From Agrobacterium tumefaciens (GTDB lineage Bacteria; Pseudomonadota; Alphaproteobacteria; Rhizobiales; Rhizobiaceae), in contig NZ_SUPW01000001.1 of NCBI RefSeq assembly GCF_013337285.1, positions 992,001 through 1,056,000 on the forward strand: a stretch of DNA of 64,000 nucleotides, read 5' to 3'. Shown piece after piece: positions 17,922 to 28,277 of the stretch. The translations under genes were made by a program, and so were the position numbers. A model generated the notes under the pieces. It saw only the letters and a program-made list of their open reading frames with translations. It made no database searches and had not been told where the DNA came from. Numbering within the stretch: position 1 is the first letter of the stretch; each line of letters starts with the position of its first letter.

Positions 17922-19589
17922 TCAGGCCTGCAGCCGCACCGCATCCGTGCCGAAAAGGCGCAGGAAAACCGCTTCGACCATGTCAGGACTGACGGGTTTC
18001 AGCAGCATGTCGTTCATTCCGGACGCCAGGCATTTGTCGAGATCGCCCTCGAAGGCGTGGGTAATGACCCCGACGATGGGAATGTTCTGGTCCCCGGCCA
18101 GTTCCCGCATGCGGCGGGCGACCTCGAAACCGTCAATATCGGGAAGCGTCGTGTCGAGCAGCACGACGGTGGGCGCCTGCTCCGCAAAAAGCCGCAAGGC
18201 CTCCTCACCCGAGGTGGCGAGCCGCCAGGAAAGCCCCAGTCCCTCGAGTATCTGCGAAAAGACGATCTGGTTGACCCGGTTGTCCTCAACGAGAAGTATC
18301 TCGCAGACACCGCCCGTCTTGAGGGTCTTGGGCAGGTCTTCCGTCATGATCTCCCAGTCTTCCTCCGGCGATTTCTCGCCAGGAGATGAACTGAGACCAA
18401 TGGCGACGTAATTCAGCAGGGATGCGTCGATGTCCTCTTCCTCAATGGTGACGACTGGCAGGTCATGCGCAGCGGCGATATCGAGACATGTGACGCTCAT
18501 CTGGGCATCGACCACGACGACATCGATGTCCACGCCGGCGGAGGTAGCGATATCGATGAATGCCTGCTGTTCTTCCTCGCTTGTCACTGCCGCATGATCC
18601 ATGCCGCCTGCCGTCAACCGGCGGCCGGCAGCTTCGGCAAAACGCCCGCTTTCGGAGACGACCAGCACCGCCTTGCTTTTCAGCAGGTCTTTGGCCGGCG
18701 CGTCCTCCTCGTCCTTTCCATAGGTGGAGGCGACGAAGGCGACATGTTCGAGCGAGGGGATGACGGGCCTGCCGTCCGCATCGACGGTAGCAAGTGCGGT
18801 GACATCCTCCATGGTCGTCACCAGAAAATGCCGGCCCGGGCGGCCCACGCGCTGCTTGCGGGTAATCGTCAGCACCTCTTCGCCATTCAGGCGTTTCACC
18901 CTTTCGGGAATGAGGCTCGACGTGCCGCTGTCCATGACCGCGCGGTCGGCGGCATCGATCTGCGCGGCGACCTTGCGCGAATGCAGATCGAAAACCGTCT
19001 TGCCGAGAATGCTCTCAGCGCTGGTTTCAACCATGGTGCAGGCGGATTTGTTGACGGCCGCATAGGCCATGTTCCGATCCTTGACGAAGACGGGAAACGG
19101 CAGATTGTCGAGAATGTCCTCGATCAGCTGCACGCGCTCAAGGTCGATGCGCCACTGTTCTTCTCTCTTCTTCTGTTCGGAAATATCGGCGATGACGCTG
19201 ATACCGAGCCCGGATGGCAGGCGGTTCATGACGAAACGCAGAAAACGCTCGCCCTTCAGACGTTCGGTTTTTTCCGATCTTTCCTTCCAGTGCAGCGCCA
19301 GCCGCTCGCCGATCCATTCGTCCCGCCCGAGCTGGCGGGCATTGGCGGCGAGATTTTCCGTCTCCAGCAGATAACAATCGTAAAGCGCGCTCAGATAGTC
19401 GCGCAGCCGCGCACCGGGGCCGACAACGGCCTCTTCCAGCGGGAAAAAATTCAACAGTTTCCGGCTTGCGAAAATAATGTGATCGTTACGGTCGTAGACG
19501 ACGATCGCCGCGCCAAGCGCGTCGCAAAGGGCATCAAGCATCACCGTATGAACGCCCGCGCCGGTGGGCGCCAAATCACTCAACTGCAA
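17922..19589 (-). CDS. PAS-PAS-receiver signalling protein without kinase domain
   Basis: Up to 555 residues. Two PAS-like sensor domains (about 20-140 and 155-265) are followed by a degenerate receiver-like region (about 305-400, with VVVVDAQM). The C-terminal receiver domain (about 430-545) is canonical: VEDN, phospho-acceptor Asp479 in LLDTTLPDIDG, and Lys531 in LLKPVS. No histidine-kinase or output domain is visible, so a separate kinase must phosphorylate it. The start is uncertain: TTG at 19589 or, with better spacing from GGAG, TTG at 19583. Confidence 0.85.
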   Translation of the reverse strand: MQLSDLAPTGAGVHTVMLDALCDALGAAIVVYDRNDHIIFASRKLLNFFPLEEAVVGPGARLRDYLSALYDCYLLETENLAANARQLGRDEWIGERLALHWKERSEKTERLKGERFLRFVMNRLPSGLGISVIADISEQKKREEQWRIDLERVQLIEDILDNLPFPVFVKDRNMAYAAVNKSACTMVETSAESILGKTVFDLHSRKVAAQIDAADRAVMDSGTSSLIPERVKRLNGEEVLTITRKQRVGRPGRHFLVTTMEDVTALATVDADGRPVIPSLEHVAFVASTYGKDEEDAPAKDLLKSKAVLVVSESGRFAEAAGRRLTAGGMDHAAVTSEEEQQAFIDIATSAGVDIDVVVVDAQMSVTCLDIAAAHDLPVVTIEEEDIDASLLNYVAIGLSSSPGEKSPEEDWEIMTEDLPKTLKTGGVCEILLVEDNRVNQIVFSQILEGLGLSWRLATSGEEALRLFAEQAPTVVLLDTTLPDIDGFEVARRMRELAGDQNIPIVGVITHAFEGDLDKCLASGMNDMLLKPVSPDMVEAVFLRLFGTDAVRLQA

Positions 19590-19946
19590 ACTCCCGCCTG
19601 TTAATGGGTCAGGCTTATGTTTCTATTGGAATCGTTCAGGGCAGATGCCGGGATGAAACGACAAATTCCGAAAAAGAGACATCAGGGTTCGCCACTTGAA
19701 GCAGTCTTGAGGAGAAGATGACGTTCACCCATAGTCGACGTCACACACCACCCAAAAAGGGGGCCTCTTGCCTGCGGTCATTTCAAGCCGCCCCACCATA
19801 ATCAGGGCCGATTAAAAGCGGATTAACGCTTACCCAGATGTTGACGGAAATGATCAAATGCCCGGAAGTCCACAAAACATGTGCAAAGTGCCGCAATTGG
19901 CGTTTTTTGCTTTCGAAGCCATGGCGAATCCGCGAAAATGACGATC
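19590..19946. other. Divergent intergenic region before mutL
   Basis: About 350 bases between the divergent PAS-receiver gene and mutL. It presumably holds both promoters, but no convincing -35/-10 pair, operator palindrome or small gene was recognised. Short open frames here look like chance. Confidence 0.4.
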
Positions 19947-21779
19947 ATGGCCATCAAGCAGCTTTCAGAAACCCTCATCAACCAGATCGCCGCCGGCGAG
20001 GTCATCGAAAGACCGTCCAGCGCCACGAAGGAACTGGTGGAAAACGCCATCGACGCCGGCGCGACCCGGATCGAGATTGCCACGGCGGGCGGCGGCAAGG
20101 GGCTGGTGCGCATTACCGATAACGGTTCCGGCATGTCACCCACCGATCTGGAGCTTGCGGTGAGGCGCCATTGCACCTCGAAAATATCCACGACCCTGGA
20201 TGACATCCGCACGCTTGGATTTCGCGGCGAGGCGCTGCCCTCCATCGGCTCGGTTGCCAAGCTTTCGATCACCAGCCGCCAACAGGGCGCGGAACAGGGT
20301 TCGGTGATTTCGGTCACCGGCGGCAAGGTCTCCGAGGTGCGCCCAGCCGCCTCGAATGCCGGCACCATCGTCGAGGTGCGCGACCTGTTCTTCGCCACGC
20401 CCGCGCGGCTGAAATTCCTGAAGACGGAACGGGCGGAGGCGGCCGCGATTACCGAGGTCGTCAAGCGGATGGCGATCGCCTTTCCGCATATCCGCTTCGT
20501 GCTGTCAGGCACCGACCGTTCGACGCTCGAAATCCCCTCGACCGGCGATGATCATCTGGCCCGCATGGCGCAGATTCTCGGCGCGGACTTCAAGGACAAC
20601 GCCATCGAGATCGATGCCGGGCGCGAGGATGTGACGCTTTCCGGTTTTGCCGGCGTGCCGACCTTCAACCGTGGCAACTCGGCGCATCAATATGTCTTCG
20701 TCAACGGCCGCCCGGTGCAGGACAAGCTGCTTTTATCGGCCATTCGCGGCGCTTATGCCGAAACCGTGCCGCATGGACGATACCCGGTCGCGGTGCTGTC
20801 CATCACGCTCGACCCCGCTTTTGTGGATGTGAATGTGCATCCGGCGAAATCCGACGTGCGGTTTCGCGATCCCGGCCTCATTCGAGGGCTGATCGTCGGC
20901 GCTATCCGGCAGGCGCTGACGCGCGACGGTGACAGGGCAGCGACGACGGGTGCGAGCCAGATGATGAACGCCTTCCGCCCCGGCTACAGCCCGTCCGGCC
21001 TGCGACCCTCCCCTTCCATGCCGGCTTCCGCGCCGTGGTCCGCCGCCACCTCGCCTTCACGGCCGCTCGCCGTTTCCGGGGACATGCAATTTGCGGAAGC
21101 GGTGCAATCGCGCTTTTCCGACATTACCATGCCGACGGCGCGGGCCGAACCGCGTGAGACCTATGAGGCTTCCGCAAGCCCTTCACCGGAGTCAGTGCTG
21201 TATCCGCTTGGAGCGGCACGGGCGCAGCTGCACGAGAACTACATCATCGCGCAGACGGAAAACGGCCTCGTCATCGTCGATCAGCATGCCGCGCATGAGC
21301 GGCTGGTGTTCGAGGAAATGCGCAATGCGCTGCATTCCCGCCGCCCGCCTTCGCAGGTGCTGCTCATCCCTGAAATCATCGACCTGCCCGAAGAGGATTG
21401 CGACCGGCTGATGGATCACGCCGCCGGTTTCGATGCGCTGGGCCTCGTCATCGAGCGTTTCGGGCCGGGAGCGGTTGCGGTTCGGGAAACACCGGCGATG
21501 CTCGGCGAGGTCAATGTGCAGGGGCTGGTACGCCAGCTTGCCGACGAGATCGCCGAATGGGACGCCGCCTCGACGCTTGCCAATAAGCTCGAATATGTCG
21601 CGGCCACCATGGCCTGCCACGGTTCCGTGCGCTCCGGCCGGCGCATGCGGCCGGAGGAGATGAACGCGCTTCTGCGGCAGATGGAAAACACGCCGGGTTC
21701 GGGACAGTGCAATCACGGCCGTCCGACCTATATCGAACTGAAACTTTCCGATATAGAACGGCTTTTCGGCCGAAGCTGA
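19947..21779 (+). CDS. mutL: DNA mismatch repair protein MutL
   Basis: About 610 residues. The N-terminal GHKL ATPase has [17 protein letters not shown] and [16 protein letters not shown] Pro/Ser-rich linker (about 345-430) leads to a C-terminal dimerisation domain with [12 protein letters not shown], which fits the endonuclease motif DQHA(X)2E(X)4E, plus [10 protein letters not shown] and CNHGRPT. It is therefore predicted to be a nicking MutL of the MutH-less type. MAIKQLSE at 19947 is the conserved start; an ATG at 19938 is possible. Confidence 0.95.
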   Translation: MAIKQLSETLINQIAAGEVIERPSSATKELVENAIDAGATRIEIATAGGGKGLVRITDNGSGMSPTDLELAVRRHCTSKISTTLDDIRTLGFRGEALPSIGSVAKLSITSRQQGAEQGSVISVTGGKVSEVRPAASNAGTIVEVRDLFFATPARLKFLKTERAEAAAITEVVKRMAIAFPHIRFVLSGTDRSTLEIPSTGDDHLARMAQILGADFKDNAIEIDAGREDVTLSGFAGVPTFNRGNSAHQYVFVNGRPVQDKLLLSAIRGAYAETVPHGRYPVAVLSITLDPAFVDVNVHPAKSDVRFRDPGLIRGLIVGAIRQALTRDGDRAATTGASQMMNAFRPGYSPSGLRPSPSMPASAPWSAATSPSRPLAVSGDMQFAEAVQSRFSDITMPTARAEPRETYEASASPSPESVLYPLGAARAQLHENYIIAQTENGLVIVDQHAAHERLVFEEMRNALHSRRPPSQVLLIPEIIDLPEEDCDRLMDHAAGFDALGLVIERFGPGAVAVRETPAMLGEVNVQGLVRQLADEIAEWDAASTLANKLEYVAATMACHGSVRSGRRMRPEEMNALLRQMENTPGSGQCNHGRPTYIELKLSDIERLFGRS

Positions 21780-21918
21780 GGCGCGACCGGGCGGGGCTGG
21801 CCTTGGGCCGCACCGGACTGTATAAATCTAGGACATTGGAGCAGCCGGGTTGTTCAGGAAAACGCTACGCCGTTTCGGACTGGGTGCGCTCACAGGACAG
21901 AGCAGGAGACGAAAACGG

Positions 21919-22140
21919 ATGAACAGATTTGAGGGAGGCGGAAATCGTCTCGCCGTCATCGAATATCTCGACGGTGACTTCCGGATCGTGCAAACCGGCT
22001 CACATGTCGTCTGCGCCCTGACCGGCAAGGCCATTCCGCTCGACGAATTACGCTACTGGAGCGTGGCCCGGCAGGAAGCCTATGTGGATGCCGCCGCCTC
22101 GCTGGAAGCTGAACGAAAGGCCGGCAATCTGCCGGCGTGA
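21919..22140 (+). CDS. DUF2093-family small protein
   Basis: A 73-residue soluble protein matching the alphaproteobacterial DUF2093 family (MNRFEGGGNRLAVIEYLDGD..., then GSHVVCALTGKAIPLDELRY). Function unknown. The ATG at 21919 has AGGAG about 11 bases upstream. It ends 21 bases before the convergent lpxK stop. Confidence 0.82.
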   Translation: MNRFEGGGNRLAVIEYLDGDFRIVQTGSHVVCALTGKAIPLDELRYWSVARQEAYVDAAASLEAERKAGNLPA

Positions 22141-22161
22141 GCCGGGAAGCCGACTTCTATT

Positions 22162-23208
22162 CTAGAATGACGACCGTGCATTTTCCCGCAGCATGCGGGC
22201 GCGGCAATGCTGGATCGCGGCATCGATGATCGTCGCGGCCGCATTGGGGTCATCAAACACCATGTCGATCTCGATCACCTGACTGTTCCATAGCAGCTCT
22301 TCCGCACGGCCATGATGCCCGTTGAGCCGCACGGCATCCTTGGCCGTCGTCACCAGTTGCAAGTTCTCCTTGCCCGCATCCTGCAGGAGATCGGCGACCT
22401 CGTCGTCGCTGAAATGGTGATGGTCCGGGAAGGAGCGCTGCTGCACGATGTCGCCGCCAAGCGCCTCGACGGTGCGATAAAACTTGGCCGGATCGGCGAT
22501 GCCGGCATAGGCCAGCACGCGCTTTCCCCTGAAATCCTGCGGCTCCTGCGGCGTGATCGCCGCGACGAAGACGGGTTTGGCGGCCTTTGCCGCCCGTCTC
22601 ACCAGCGGATCGGCGGCATGGCCATTGCCCACCTTCAGAAGACCAGTCATCTGCCGCATCTGTTCGGCAAGCGGCGCACGCACAGGGCCCCCTGGCACAA
22701 GATGGCCATTGCCGATGCCACGCATCGTATCAATGACAACAAGCGCATAATCCAGCGTCAGGCGGGCGCTCTGGAAACCGTCATCCATGATGATGAGATC
22801 GACACCCTCTTTCACCAGCCGGTGAGCCCCTTCCACGCGTCGGCGCGAAATCACCGTCACCGCCTCGCGCGCCAGAAGCAGCGGCTCATCACCGACATCG
22901 GCGGAGCGATGGTGCTGCGGATCAACAAGGGTGGTGACATCGAGCGTGCCGCCATAACCACGGCTGAGGAAACCGGGTTTGAGGCCTTTAGCAGTAGCAG
23001 CCCGGGCGATTGCCATCGCCGTCGGTGTCTTGCCCGCTCCGCCGACGGTGAAATTGCCGATGCAGATCACCGGAACGGATACGCTTGCCCGCTTTGCCGT
23101 CCGCATCCGCCGTCCGGCGACCTTGCCGTAAAGAAGCGAGAAAGGCGACAGGAGCCATGCCTGCCAGCCCGCTTTCTGCCACCAGAATGGCGGCGCTTCA
23201 GAAACCAT
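22162..23208 (-). CDS. lpxK: Tetraacyldisaccharide 4'-kinase
   Basis: A 348-residue inner-membrane kinase that phosphorylates the 4' position of the lipid A disaccharide. A hydrophobic N-terminal helix (about 15-30) precedes the P-loop [15 protein letters not shown] (50-64). The DDGFQSARL block carries the catalytic and Mg-binding residues. It ends a minus-strand envelope cluster with waaA. Confidence 0.95.
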   Translation of the reverse strand: MVSEAPPFWWQKAGWQAWLLSPFSLLYGKVAGRRMRTAKRASVSVPVICIGNFTVGGAGKTPTAMAIARAATAKGLKPGFLSRGYGGTLDVTTLVDPQHHRSADVGDEPLLLAREAVTVISRRRVEGAHRLVKEGVDLIIMDDGFQSARLTLDYALVVIDTMRGIGNGHLVPGGPVRAPLAEQMRQMTGLLKVGNGHAADPLVRRAAKAAKPVFVAAITPQEPQDFRGKRVLAYAGIADPAKFYRTVEALGGDIVQQRSFPDHHHFSDDEVADLLQDAGKENLQLVTTAKDAVRLNGHHGRAEELLWNSQVIEIDMVFDDPNAAATIIDAAIQHCRARMLRENARSSF

Positions 23209-23345
23209 CTATGCCCGCTCCCGGCCGCGTCGCCCACGGCATTCGTTCGGATGTTACACGTCAGGGGTTGTTTGCCAGAAAAAACCGTAAATTGCAAAAT
23301 TGGAATAGACGGATCGAAGAAACTCTCCGCTTTCCAGGGCCAGGC

Positions 23346-24083
23346 TCAAACAACCCGTTCCGGCAGCAGCGCTTCAAGCGCGGTAATATCATCGAAACAA
23401 TAATGCGCATCCGCATCGAGACTTTCGCGTGAGCCGGTTCCCGTCAGAACGGCGATGCGCAGGCCCGCACCCGCATTTTTCGCCATATGCAGATCGTGGT
23501 TATTGTCGCCGACCACAGCCACACGTTCCGGCGGAAACCCTATTGCTTCGCAGAAACCGAGAACCATTCCGGGCTGCGGCTTGGTGCCGTAACCGCTGTC
23601 ATAACCCGCGACGAAATCAATATCGCTCTCGAAACCGAAGCGGATCGCCGTCTGGCGAATGGAATTTTCATTGTCGCTGGAGGCGATGCCGAGCTTATAG
23701 CCGCGTGCCTTGAGCCTTGCGAAAAACGCCTTGAGATCGGTGACGGGCACGGATTTATCCGCGGCCTCGGTGAAGAGCCGGTCGAGGCGCTTTGTCAGTT
23801 CACCGACATCGCAGGGCGAACCGGCGGCGACCAGACCGGCGGCGATTTCCGCCGTATTGCCGGCGGCGAGCAGGCTGTCGGGCACCACATGGCCGGTGAC
23901 GGGGTCCATGCCGCAGGCGATGAGAAGCCGGTCGGCAAGCGCCGCGTCGCCCTTGGCTGCGATCGCCGCAAGCTCGCGGTTTACCGGTCCCCAGCTGGCG
24001 TCATAACCTAAAAGCGTTCCGTCCTTGTCGAAAAGCACAGCGGCAATCGACGGCGTCGCGTCAATTTTGATATCCGCTACCAT
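23346..24083 (-). CDS. HAD-family phosphatase, phosphoglycolate-phosphatase-like
   Basis: A 245-residue haloacid dehalogenase hydrolase with a helical cap. Motif I is VLFDKDGTLLGYD (catalytic DxD variant DKDGT), motif II SSD, and the C-terminal acidic motif is VAVVGDNNHDLHMA. Its start overlaps the waaA stop by 7 bases, implying coupled translation. That suggests an envelope-related substrate rather than photorespiratory-type phosphoglycolate, but the sequence does not tell. It is too large and has the wrong cap to be KdsC. Confidence 0.82.
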   Translation of the reverse strand: MVADIKIDATPSIAAVLFDKDGTLLGYDASWGPVNRELAAIAAKGDAALADRLLIACGMDPVTGHVVPDSLLAAGNTAEIAAGLVAAGSPCDVGELTKRLDRLFTEAADKSVPVTDLKAFFARLKARGYKLGIASSDNENSIRQTAIRFGFESDIDFVAGYDSGYGTKPQPGMVLGFCEAIGFPPERVAVVGDNNHDLHMAKNAGAGLRIAVLTGTGSRESLDADAHYCFDDITALEALLPERVV

Positions 24084-25399
24084 GAACCGATGGCGCTCCG
24101 CGGTTGCAGCTTGGCCGAAACGGTGAGCGGATTGATATAGGGCTCCAGCGCCTTGACAGTGGAGGACAGCGCACCGCGCATATCCTGAATGACCCGGTTG
24201 CCGGCATCGATCATCTTGTAACGCTCATTGTCGTTGACCAGCAGATAATGCACGGCCTTCGCCAGCATCTCGACATCGCGGATGATGCGACCGCCGCCGG
24301 CGCGGATGAGCTTCTGATAGGCCTCGCGGAAATTCTGAACATGCGCGCCCGACAATACGGCACAGCCGAGCATGGCCGGCTCAAGCGGGTTCTGCCCGCC
24401 TTCCGCCGTCAGCGAGCGGCCGACGAAGGCAAGCTCGGTCAGCCGCAGGTATAGTCCCATCTCGCCGATGGAATCGCCAAGGAAAATATCGGTTTCCGGC
24501 GTGATCACGTCGTTGCGGCTGCGGCGCGCCACCGTCAGTCCCATGCCCTTCAGCATGGCCTCCACATCGTCGCCACGCTCGGGATGGCGCGGCACGATGA
24601 TGGTCAACTGGCCGTTGCGCGACTTGATCGCCGCATGCACGGTGGCTGCGGCCTTTTCCTCACCATCGAAGGTGGAGATCGCCGCCCATGTCTTGCGATT
24701 GCCGACCTGCTTGCGATAGGTCTCCAGCAGCGCCTCGTCGCAGGGCGGCGGGTCGGTATCGCCCTTGAGATTGCCTGATATCACCACCGGCCAGGAGCCA
24801 AGATCACGGAAACGTTCGGCATCGAGATCGGACTGCGCCACAACCAGCGCCAGCTTGGAAAACAGCGATTCCGCAATATCGTGACGGTTTTTCCAGCGGT
24901 CGAAGGAACGGTCGGACAGACGGGCATTCACTCTTATCTGCGGGATATGCCGGCGCTCCAGTTCCATCATCGTCACCGGCCAGATTTCCGATTCAGCGGT
25001 GATGGCGGCATCCGGCGCCCAATAGGTGAGGAAACGGTTGACCGCGATCTTGATGTCGAGCGGCACATATTGGTGGATCACATCGTCGCCAAGCCGGGTA
25101 CGGGTCAGTTCGGCCGAGGTGACGGTGCCGGTGGTCAGCAGCACGAAGATATCGCGCTTGCGAATTTCGCGGATCAGCGGGATGAGGGCAAGCGTTTCGC
25201 CCACACTTGCGGCATGGAACCACACGAGCGGCCCGCGCGGGCGCTCGGCGCTGGCGTAACCGAAACGTTCGAAGCGGCGGCGTTTGTCTTCCTTGCCCTT
25301 CGCAGCCCGCCAGGAAAGATAGGGTCGGGCAAAGGGATAGGCGGCGATACCGGCGATCCGGTAACCCGAAAGAGCGAAACGTGCGATACGGCTGCTCAT
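24077..25399 (-). CDS. waaA: Kdo transferase (lipid IVA 3-deoxy-D-manno-octulosonic acid transferase)
   Basis: A 440-residue GT30 enzyme. An N-terminal membrane-associating segment (about 8-30) precedes VWFHAASVGE, TTGTVTSAELT and the late block GGQNPLEPAMLGCAVLSG. It adds Kdo residues to lipid IVA at the inner membrane. It lies between DUF4170 and a HAD phosphatase, upstream of lpxK. Confidence 0.95.
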   Translation of the reverse strand: MSSRIARFALSGYRIAGIAAYPFARPYLSWRAAKGKEDKRRRFERFGYASAERPRGPLVWFHAASVGETLALIPLIREIRKRDIFVLLTTGTVTSAELTRTRLGDDVIHQYVPLDIKIAVNRFLTYWAPDAAITAESEIWPVTMMELERRHIPQIRVNARLSDRSFDRWKNRHDIAESLFSKLALVVAQSDLDAERFRDLGSWPVVISGNLKGDTDPPPCDEALLETYRKQVGNRKTWAAISTFDGEEKAAATVHAAIKSRNGQLTIIVPRHPERGDDVEAMLKGMGLTVARRSRNDVITPETDIFLGDSIGEMGLYLRLTELAFVGRSLTAEGGQNPLEPAMLGCAVLSGAHVQNFREAYQKLIRAGGGRIIRDVEMLAKAVHYLLVNDNERYKMIDAGNRVIQDMRGALSSTVKALEPYINPLTVSAKLQPRSAIGSW

Positions 25400-25613
25400 G
25401 ACATTCTGCCCTTGATCATTCCGCGCAATGCCCTGCCCCTGTTCTTGTTGTTATCGCCGCCTACTTCTTCTCAAATTGCGTCATTTTTTGTCATCGGAAA
25501 TCAAAGCGCGATCACATTTTCTCGTGCCGGAACCCCGGCCTGCCATTTTCAAGCAGGAATCACGGAAAAGCGCGCCCTCACCCAATAGTATTACAACGCA
25601 AGGGCAAAAGGAC

Positions 25614-25853
25614 TCAATTTTTGTCGTCGGGATTGAGAAGACGGTGCATATGCACGATAAAATAACGCATATGGGCATTATCGACCGTCATCTGCGCCTT
25701 GGATTTCCATGCCGTGAGGGCTGAAGCATAGTCCGGATAGATGCCGACGATATCGAGCGCATTCAAATCCCTGAACTGAACATCCTGAAGGTTTTCCAGT
25801 TCGCCGCCGAAGACGAGGTGCAGCAGCTGTTTTGGTTTGCCGGATTCCGTCAT
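25614..25853 (-). CDS. DUF4170-family small protein
   Basis: A 79-residue soluble protein with QLLHLVFGGEL, GIYPDYASALTAWKSKAQ and MRYFIVHMHRLL, matching the alphaproteobacterial DUF4170 family that commonly sits beside waaA. Function unknown; the linkage suggests a role in Kdo/lipid A addition. It is 214 bases upstream of waaA. Confidence 0.82.
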   Translation of the reverse strand: MTESGKPKQLLHLVFGGELENLQDVQFRDLNALDIVGIYPDYASALTAWKSKAQMTVDNAHMRYFIVHMHRLLNPDDKN

Positions 25854-25914
25854 GTCTTTATCTCTTTCTTAAACGCTGAGAGAGGCCTTCATCTGCGGGA
25901 TTTCCGGGCAAACG

Positions 25915-26721
25915 TCAACCGTCGGAGAGATGTGAAAACGCATTCAAAAGCGCTGGCAGCGCATAATTTGCTGCGGCGCACAATGCGGAGTGGTTCACCT
26001 CACGACGATTATACATCAGAGGTTTTCCATCAAGGCCGACAAGCTGCCCGCCCGCTCTTTCCAGAATGAGGTCGGCAGCGGCCAAATCCCACTCGTGCGA
26101 GTTGGCCTTGACCAGCGTTCCGTCAATTCGGCCATCCGCCACCATCGCCAGCCGGTAGGCGAGCGAAGGCACATGCGGAATGCGCTTGACGCCGGCGCGC
26201 ACCTCTTCCGGCAGATGCGTGATCACATCTTCCGGCGCAGCCAGATGGAAGATGCCGGCATTTTCACGCACGGCGAAAACTGGCTCTCCGTTCTTCAGTG
26301 CTTCACCGCCTTCAAGCGCGGTAAACTCCTCGGCAAGCGCCGGCGCAACCAGCACACCCACCACCGGCCGCCCCTCATGCACCACCGCGACGCTGACGCA
26401 CCAGGTATCCCGCCCTCCAATAAAGGCGCGGGTTCCGTCGATGGGGTCAACGACGAAGACGGTGGAGCGGGAAAGCCGGTCCGTGTCATCATCCGTCTCT
26501 TCCGAAAGCCAGCCATAATCCGGCCGGGCGGAACGCAGGATGGTTTCGAGAATTTCGTTGGCGGCGTAGTCGGCGGCGCTGACCGGCGAAAGCCCGCCAT
26601 TCTTCCACCAGACCTCGGGGTCCTTGCGGAAGAAACCCAGAGCCGTCTCGCCAGCCTTGCGCGCGGCTTCAAGGACCAGCCGCAAATCGGAGGCCCAGCG
26701 GGCCTCAGCCATATCGTTCAT
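25915..26721 (-). CDS. Inositol-monophosphatase-family phosphatase (CysQ-like)
   Basis: A 268-residue Mg2+-dependent, Li+-sensitive-type phosphatase. Conserved pieces are SEET (73-76), DPIDGTRAF (92-100) and SHEWDLAAADLIL for the second metal-binding aspartate. Family members include 3'(2'),5'-bisphosphate nucleotidase and inositol monophosphatase; the substrate cannot be chosen from sequence alone. The ATG at 26721 (MNDMAEARW) was preferred to a longer start that adds an unconserved basic leader. It lies between pmbA and DUF4170. Confidence 0.88.
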   Translation of the reverse strand: MNDMAEARWASDLRLVLEAARKAGETALGFFRKDPEVWWKNGGLSPVSAADYAANEILETILRSARPDYGWLSEETDDDTDRLSRSTVFVVDPIDGTRAFIGGRDTWCVSVAVVHEGRPVVGVLVAPALAEEFTALEGGEALKNGEPVFAVRENAGIFHLAAPEDVITHLPEEVRAGVKRIPHVPSLAYRLAMVADGRIDGTLVKANSHEWDLAAADLILERAGGQLVGLDGKPLMYNRREVNHSALCAAANYALPALLNAFSHLSDG

Positions 26722-26814
26722 TTTGCCGTCTTTTCCGCGCGCCTCAAACGGCGCGCCTGTTTTTCTCTTCGCACTTGCACACAAAGTACCGACGAAAACA
26801 ACCCGCGGGCCGTG

Positions 26815-28161
26815 TCACTTGCCGGCGATCGTCATGCCTTCGATGGCAAGCGTTGGTGCGGCGACGCCGTATTTGCGGTCAATATCATCGGCCGGTGTGA
26901 CCCGCATGAACATGTCCTTCAGGTTCGAGGCGATCGTCACTTCGGACACCGCGAAGGTCTTTTCGCCGTTCTCGATCCAGAAGCCGCTCGCGCCACAGCT
27001 ATATTCACCGGTGAGCATGTTAGCGCCATGGCCGATCAGTTCGGTGACGTAAAAGCCGGTTCCAACCTGTCGCAGCAAATCCTGCGGCGAGATATCGCCC
27101 GGTTCCAGAGCCAGATTGCTGGAGGACGGCGATACCGACGTGCCGCCACGCACACCACGCCCGTTGGTTTCAAGCCCGAGTTCGCGCGCCGCCGAGGTGG
27201 AGAGGAACCAGTGTTTCAGCACCCCGTCCTCGATCATCGTCATCTTCTCGCCCCGGACACCTTCACCGTCAAAAGGACGGGAGGACGGGCCGCGGACGAT
27301 CTGCGGATCGTCGGTGAGGTAAAGGCCCTTTTTCAGAACCTGCTGGCCCATTTTGTCGCGCAGAAAGCTGGTCTTGCGGGCGACCGAAGCGCCGTTGATC
27401 GCGCCGGCGATCGCACCGACGAAACCACGGGCGATGCGCGGATCGAATACCACAGTAATGTTGCTGCCCGTATCGACCTGACGGGGTCCTACCCGCCGCA
27501 CGACTTTCTCACCGGCGCGGCGGCCGATTTCTTCGGCTGCATCCAGATCGGCATAATAAAGCCGGCTGTCGAAATCGTAGTCGCGCTCCATCTTCGTGCC
27601 TTCGCCAGCGATGACGCTGACGGAGCGGCTGAAGCGGCTGCCCATGTAGCTGCCGGAAAAACCGTGCGAGGTCGCGAGCACGAGGCCGCCCATGCCGCTC
27701 GATGCACCGGCGCCGGAAGAATTGCTGACACCCTTGACGGCGAGTGCGGCCTCTTCCGAAGCGAGTGCCGCCTCACGCAGCTGATCAGACGACACCTCGG
27801 TCGCATCAAAAAGCTGGAGATCGTCATAGGACGTCGCCAGCCGCTGTTTGTCCGCCAGGCAGGCGAAGGGGTCTTCCGGCGAGACCTTGGCCATGGCCAC
27901 TGCCCGCTCGGCCAGCGTCTTCAGGTCGAAACCGGGATTGGCCGAAACGCTTGCCACCCGGCGGCCAACAAAGACGCGCAGCGAAAAATCATCGCTTTCG
28001 GAGGATTCGGTGCTTTCCACCTTGCCAAGCCGCACCCCGACCGATTGAGACCGGGAGCGGACGACAACGGCATCCGCCTCATCCGCGCCCGCTGCACGGG
28101 CAAGATCGACAAGTTCGCTGGCGCGATCGAGAAGTTTGGAAGAATCTATTTCTGAGGACAT
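26815..28161 (-). CDS. pmbA: TldD/PmbA-family metalloprotease subunit, TldE type
   Basis: About 448 residues of the TldD/PmbA family. The HExxxH zinc motif of TldD is absent, and the ending FAVSEVTIASNLKDMFM is PmbA/TldE-like. PmbA forms a heterodimer with TldD to cleave unfolded or modified peptides. TldD is not in the window. The ATG at 28161 is preceded by AAAGG at a good distance and is preferred to 28176. It is first of the minus-strand cluster that leads to lpxK. Confidence 0.9.
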   Translation of the reverse strand: MSSEIDSSKLLDRASELVDLARAAGADEADAVVVRSRSQSVGVRLGKVESTESSESDDFSLRVFVGRRVASVSANPGFDLKTLAERAVAMAKVSPEDPFACLADKQRLATSYDDLQLFDATEVSSDQLREAALASEEAALAVKGVSNSSGAGASSGMGGLVLATSHGFSGSYMGSRFSRSVSVIAGEGTKMERDYDFDSRLYYADLDAAEEIGRRAGEKVVRRVGPRQVDTGSNITVVFDPRIARGFVGAIAGAINGASVARKTSFLRDKMGQQVLKKGLYLTDDPQIVRGPSSRPFDGEGVRGEKMTMIEDGVLKHWFLSTSAARELGLETNGRGVRGGTSVSPSSSNLALEPGDISPQDLLRQVGTGFYVTELIGHGANMLTGEYSCGASGFWIENGEKTFAVSEVTIASNLKDMFMRVTPADDIDRKYGVAAPTLAIEGMTIAGK

Positions 28162-28277
28162 GAGTTGGCCTTTCATTCCTGTTCCATTTATTGTGCCAGC
28201 AACCCCGCATCAAGGGCGAAACGCCGCTTTCTCAATCGGCAAGGCTCTATCGCCACCATATTCGAAAGTCAGCCCGC

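Noticed and set aside
25990..28155. 721-codon open frame antisense to the IMPase and pmbA genes
   Set aside because: Shadow of two well-supported conserved genes; no recognisable domain.
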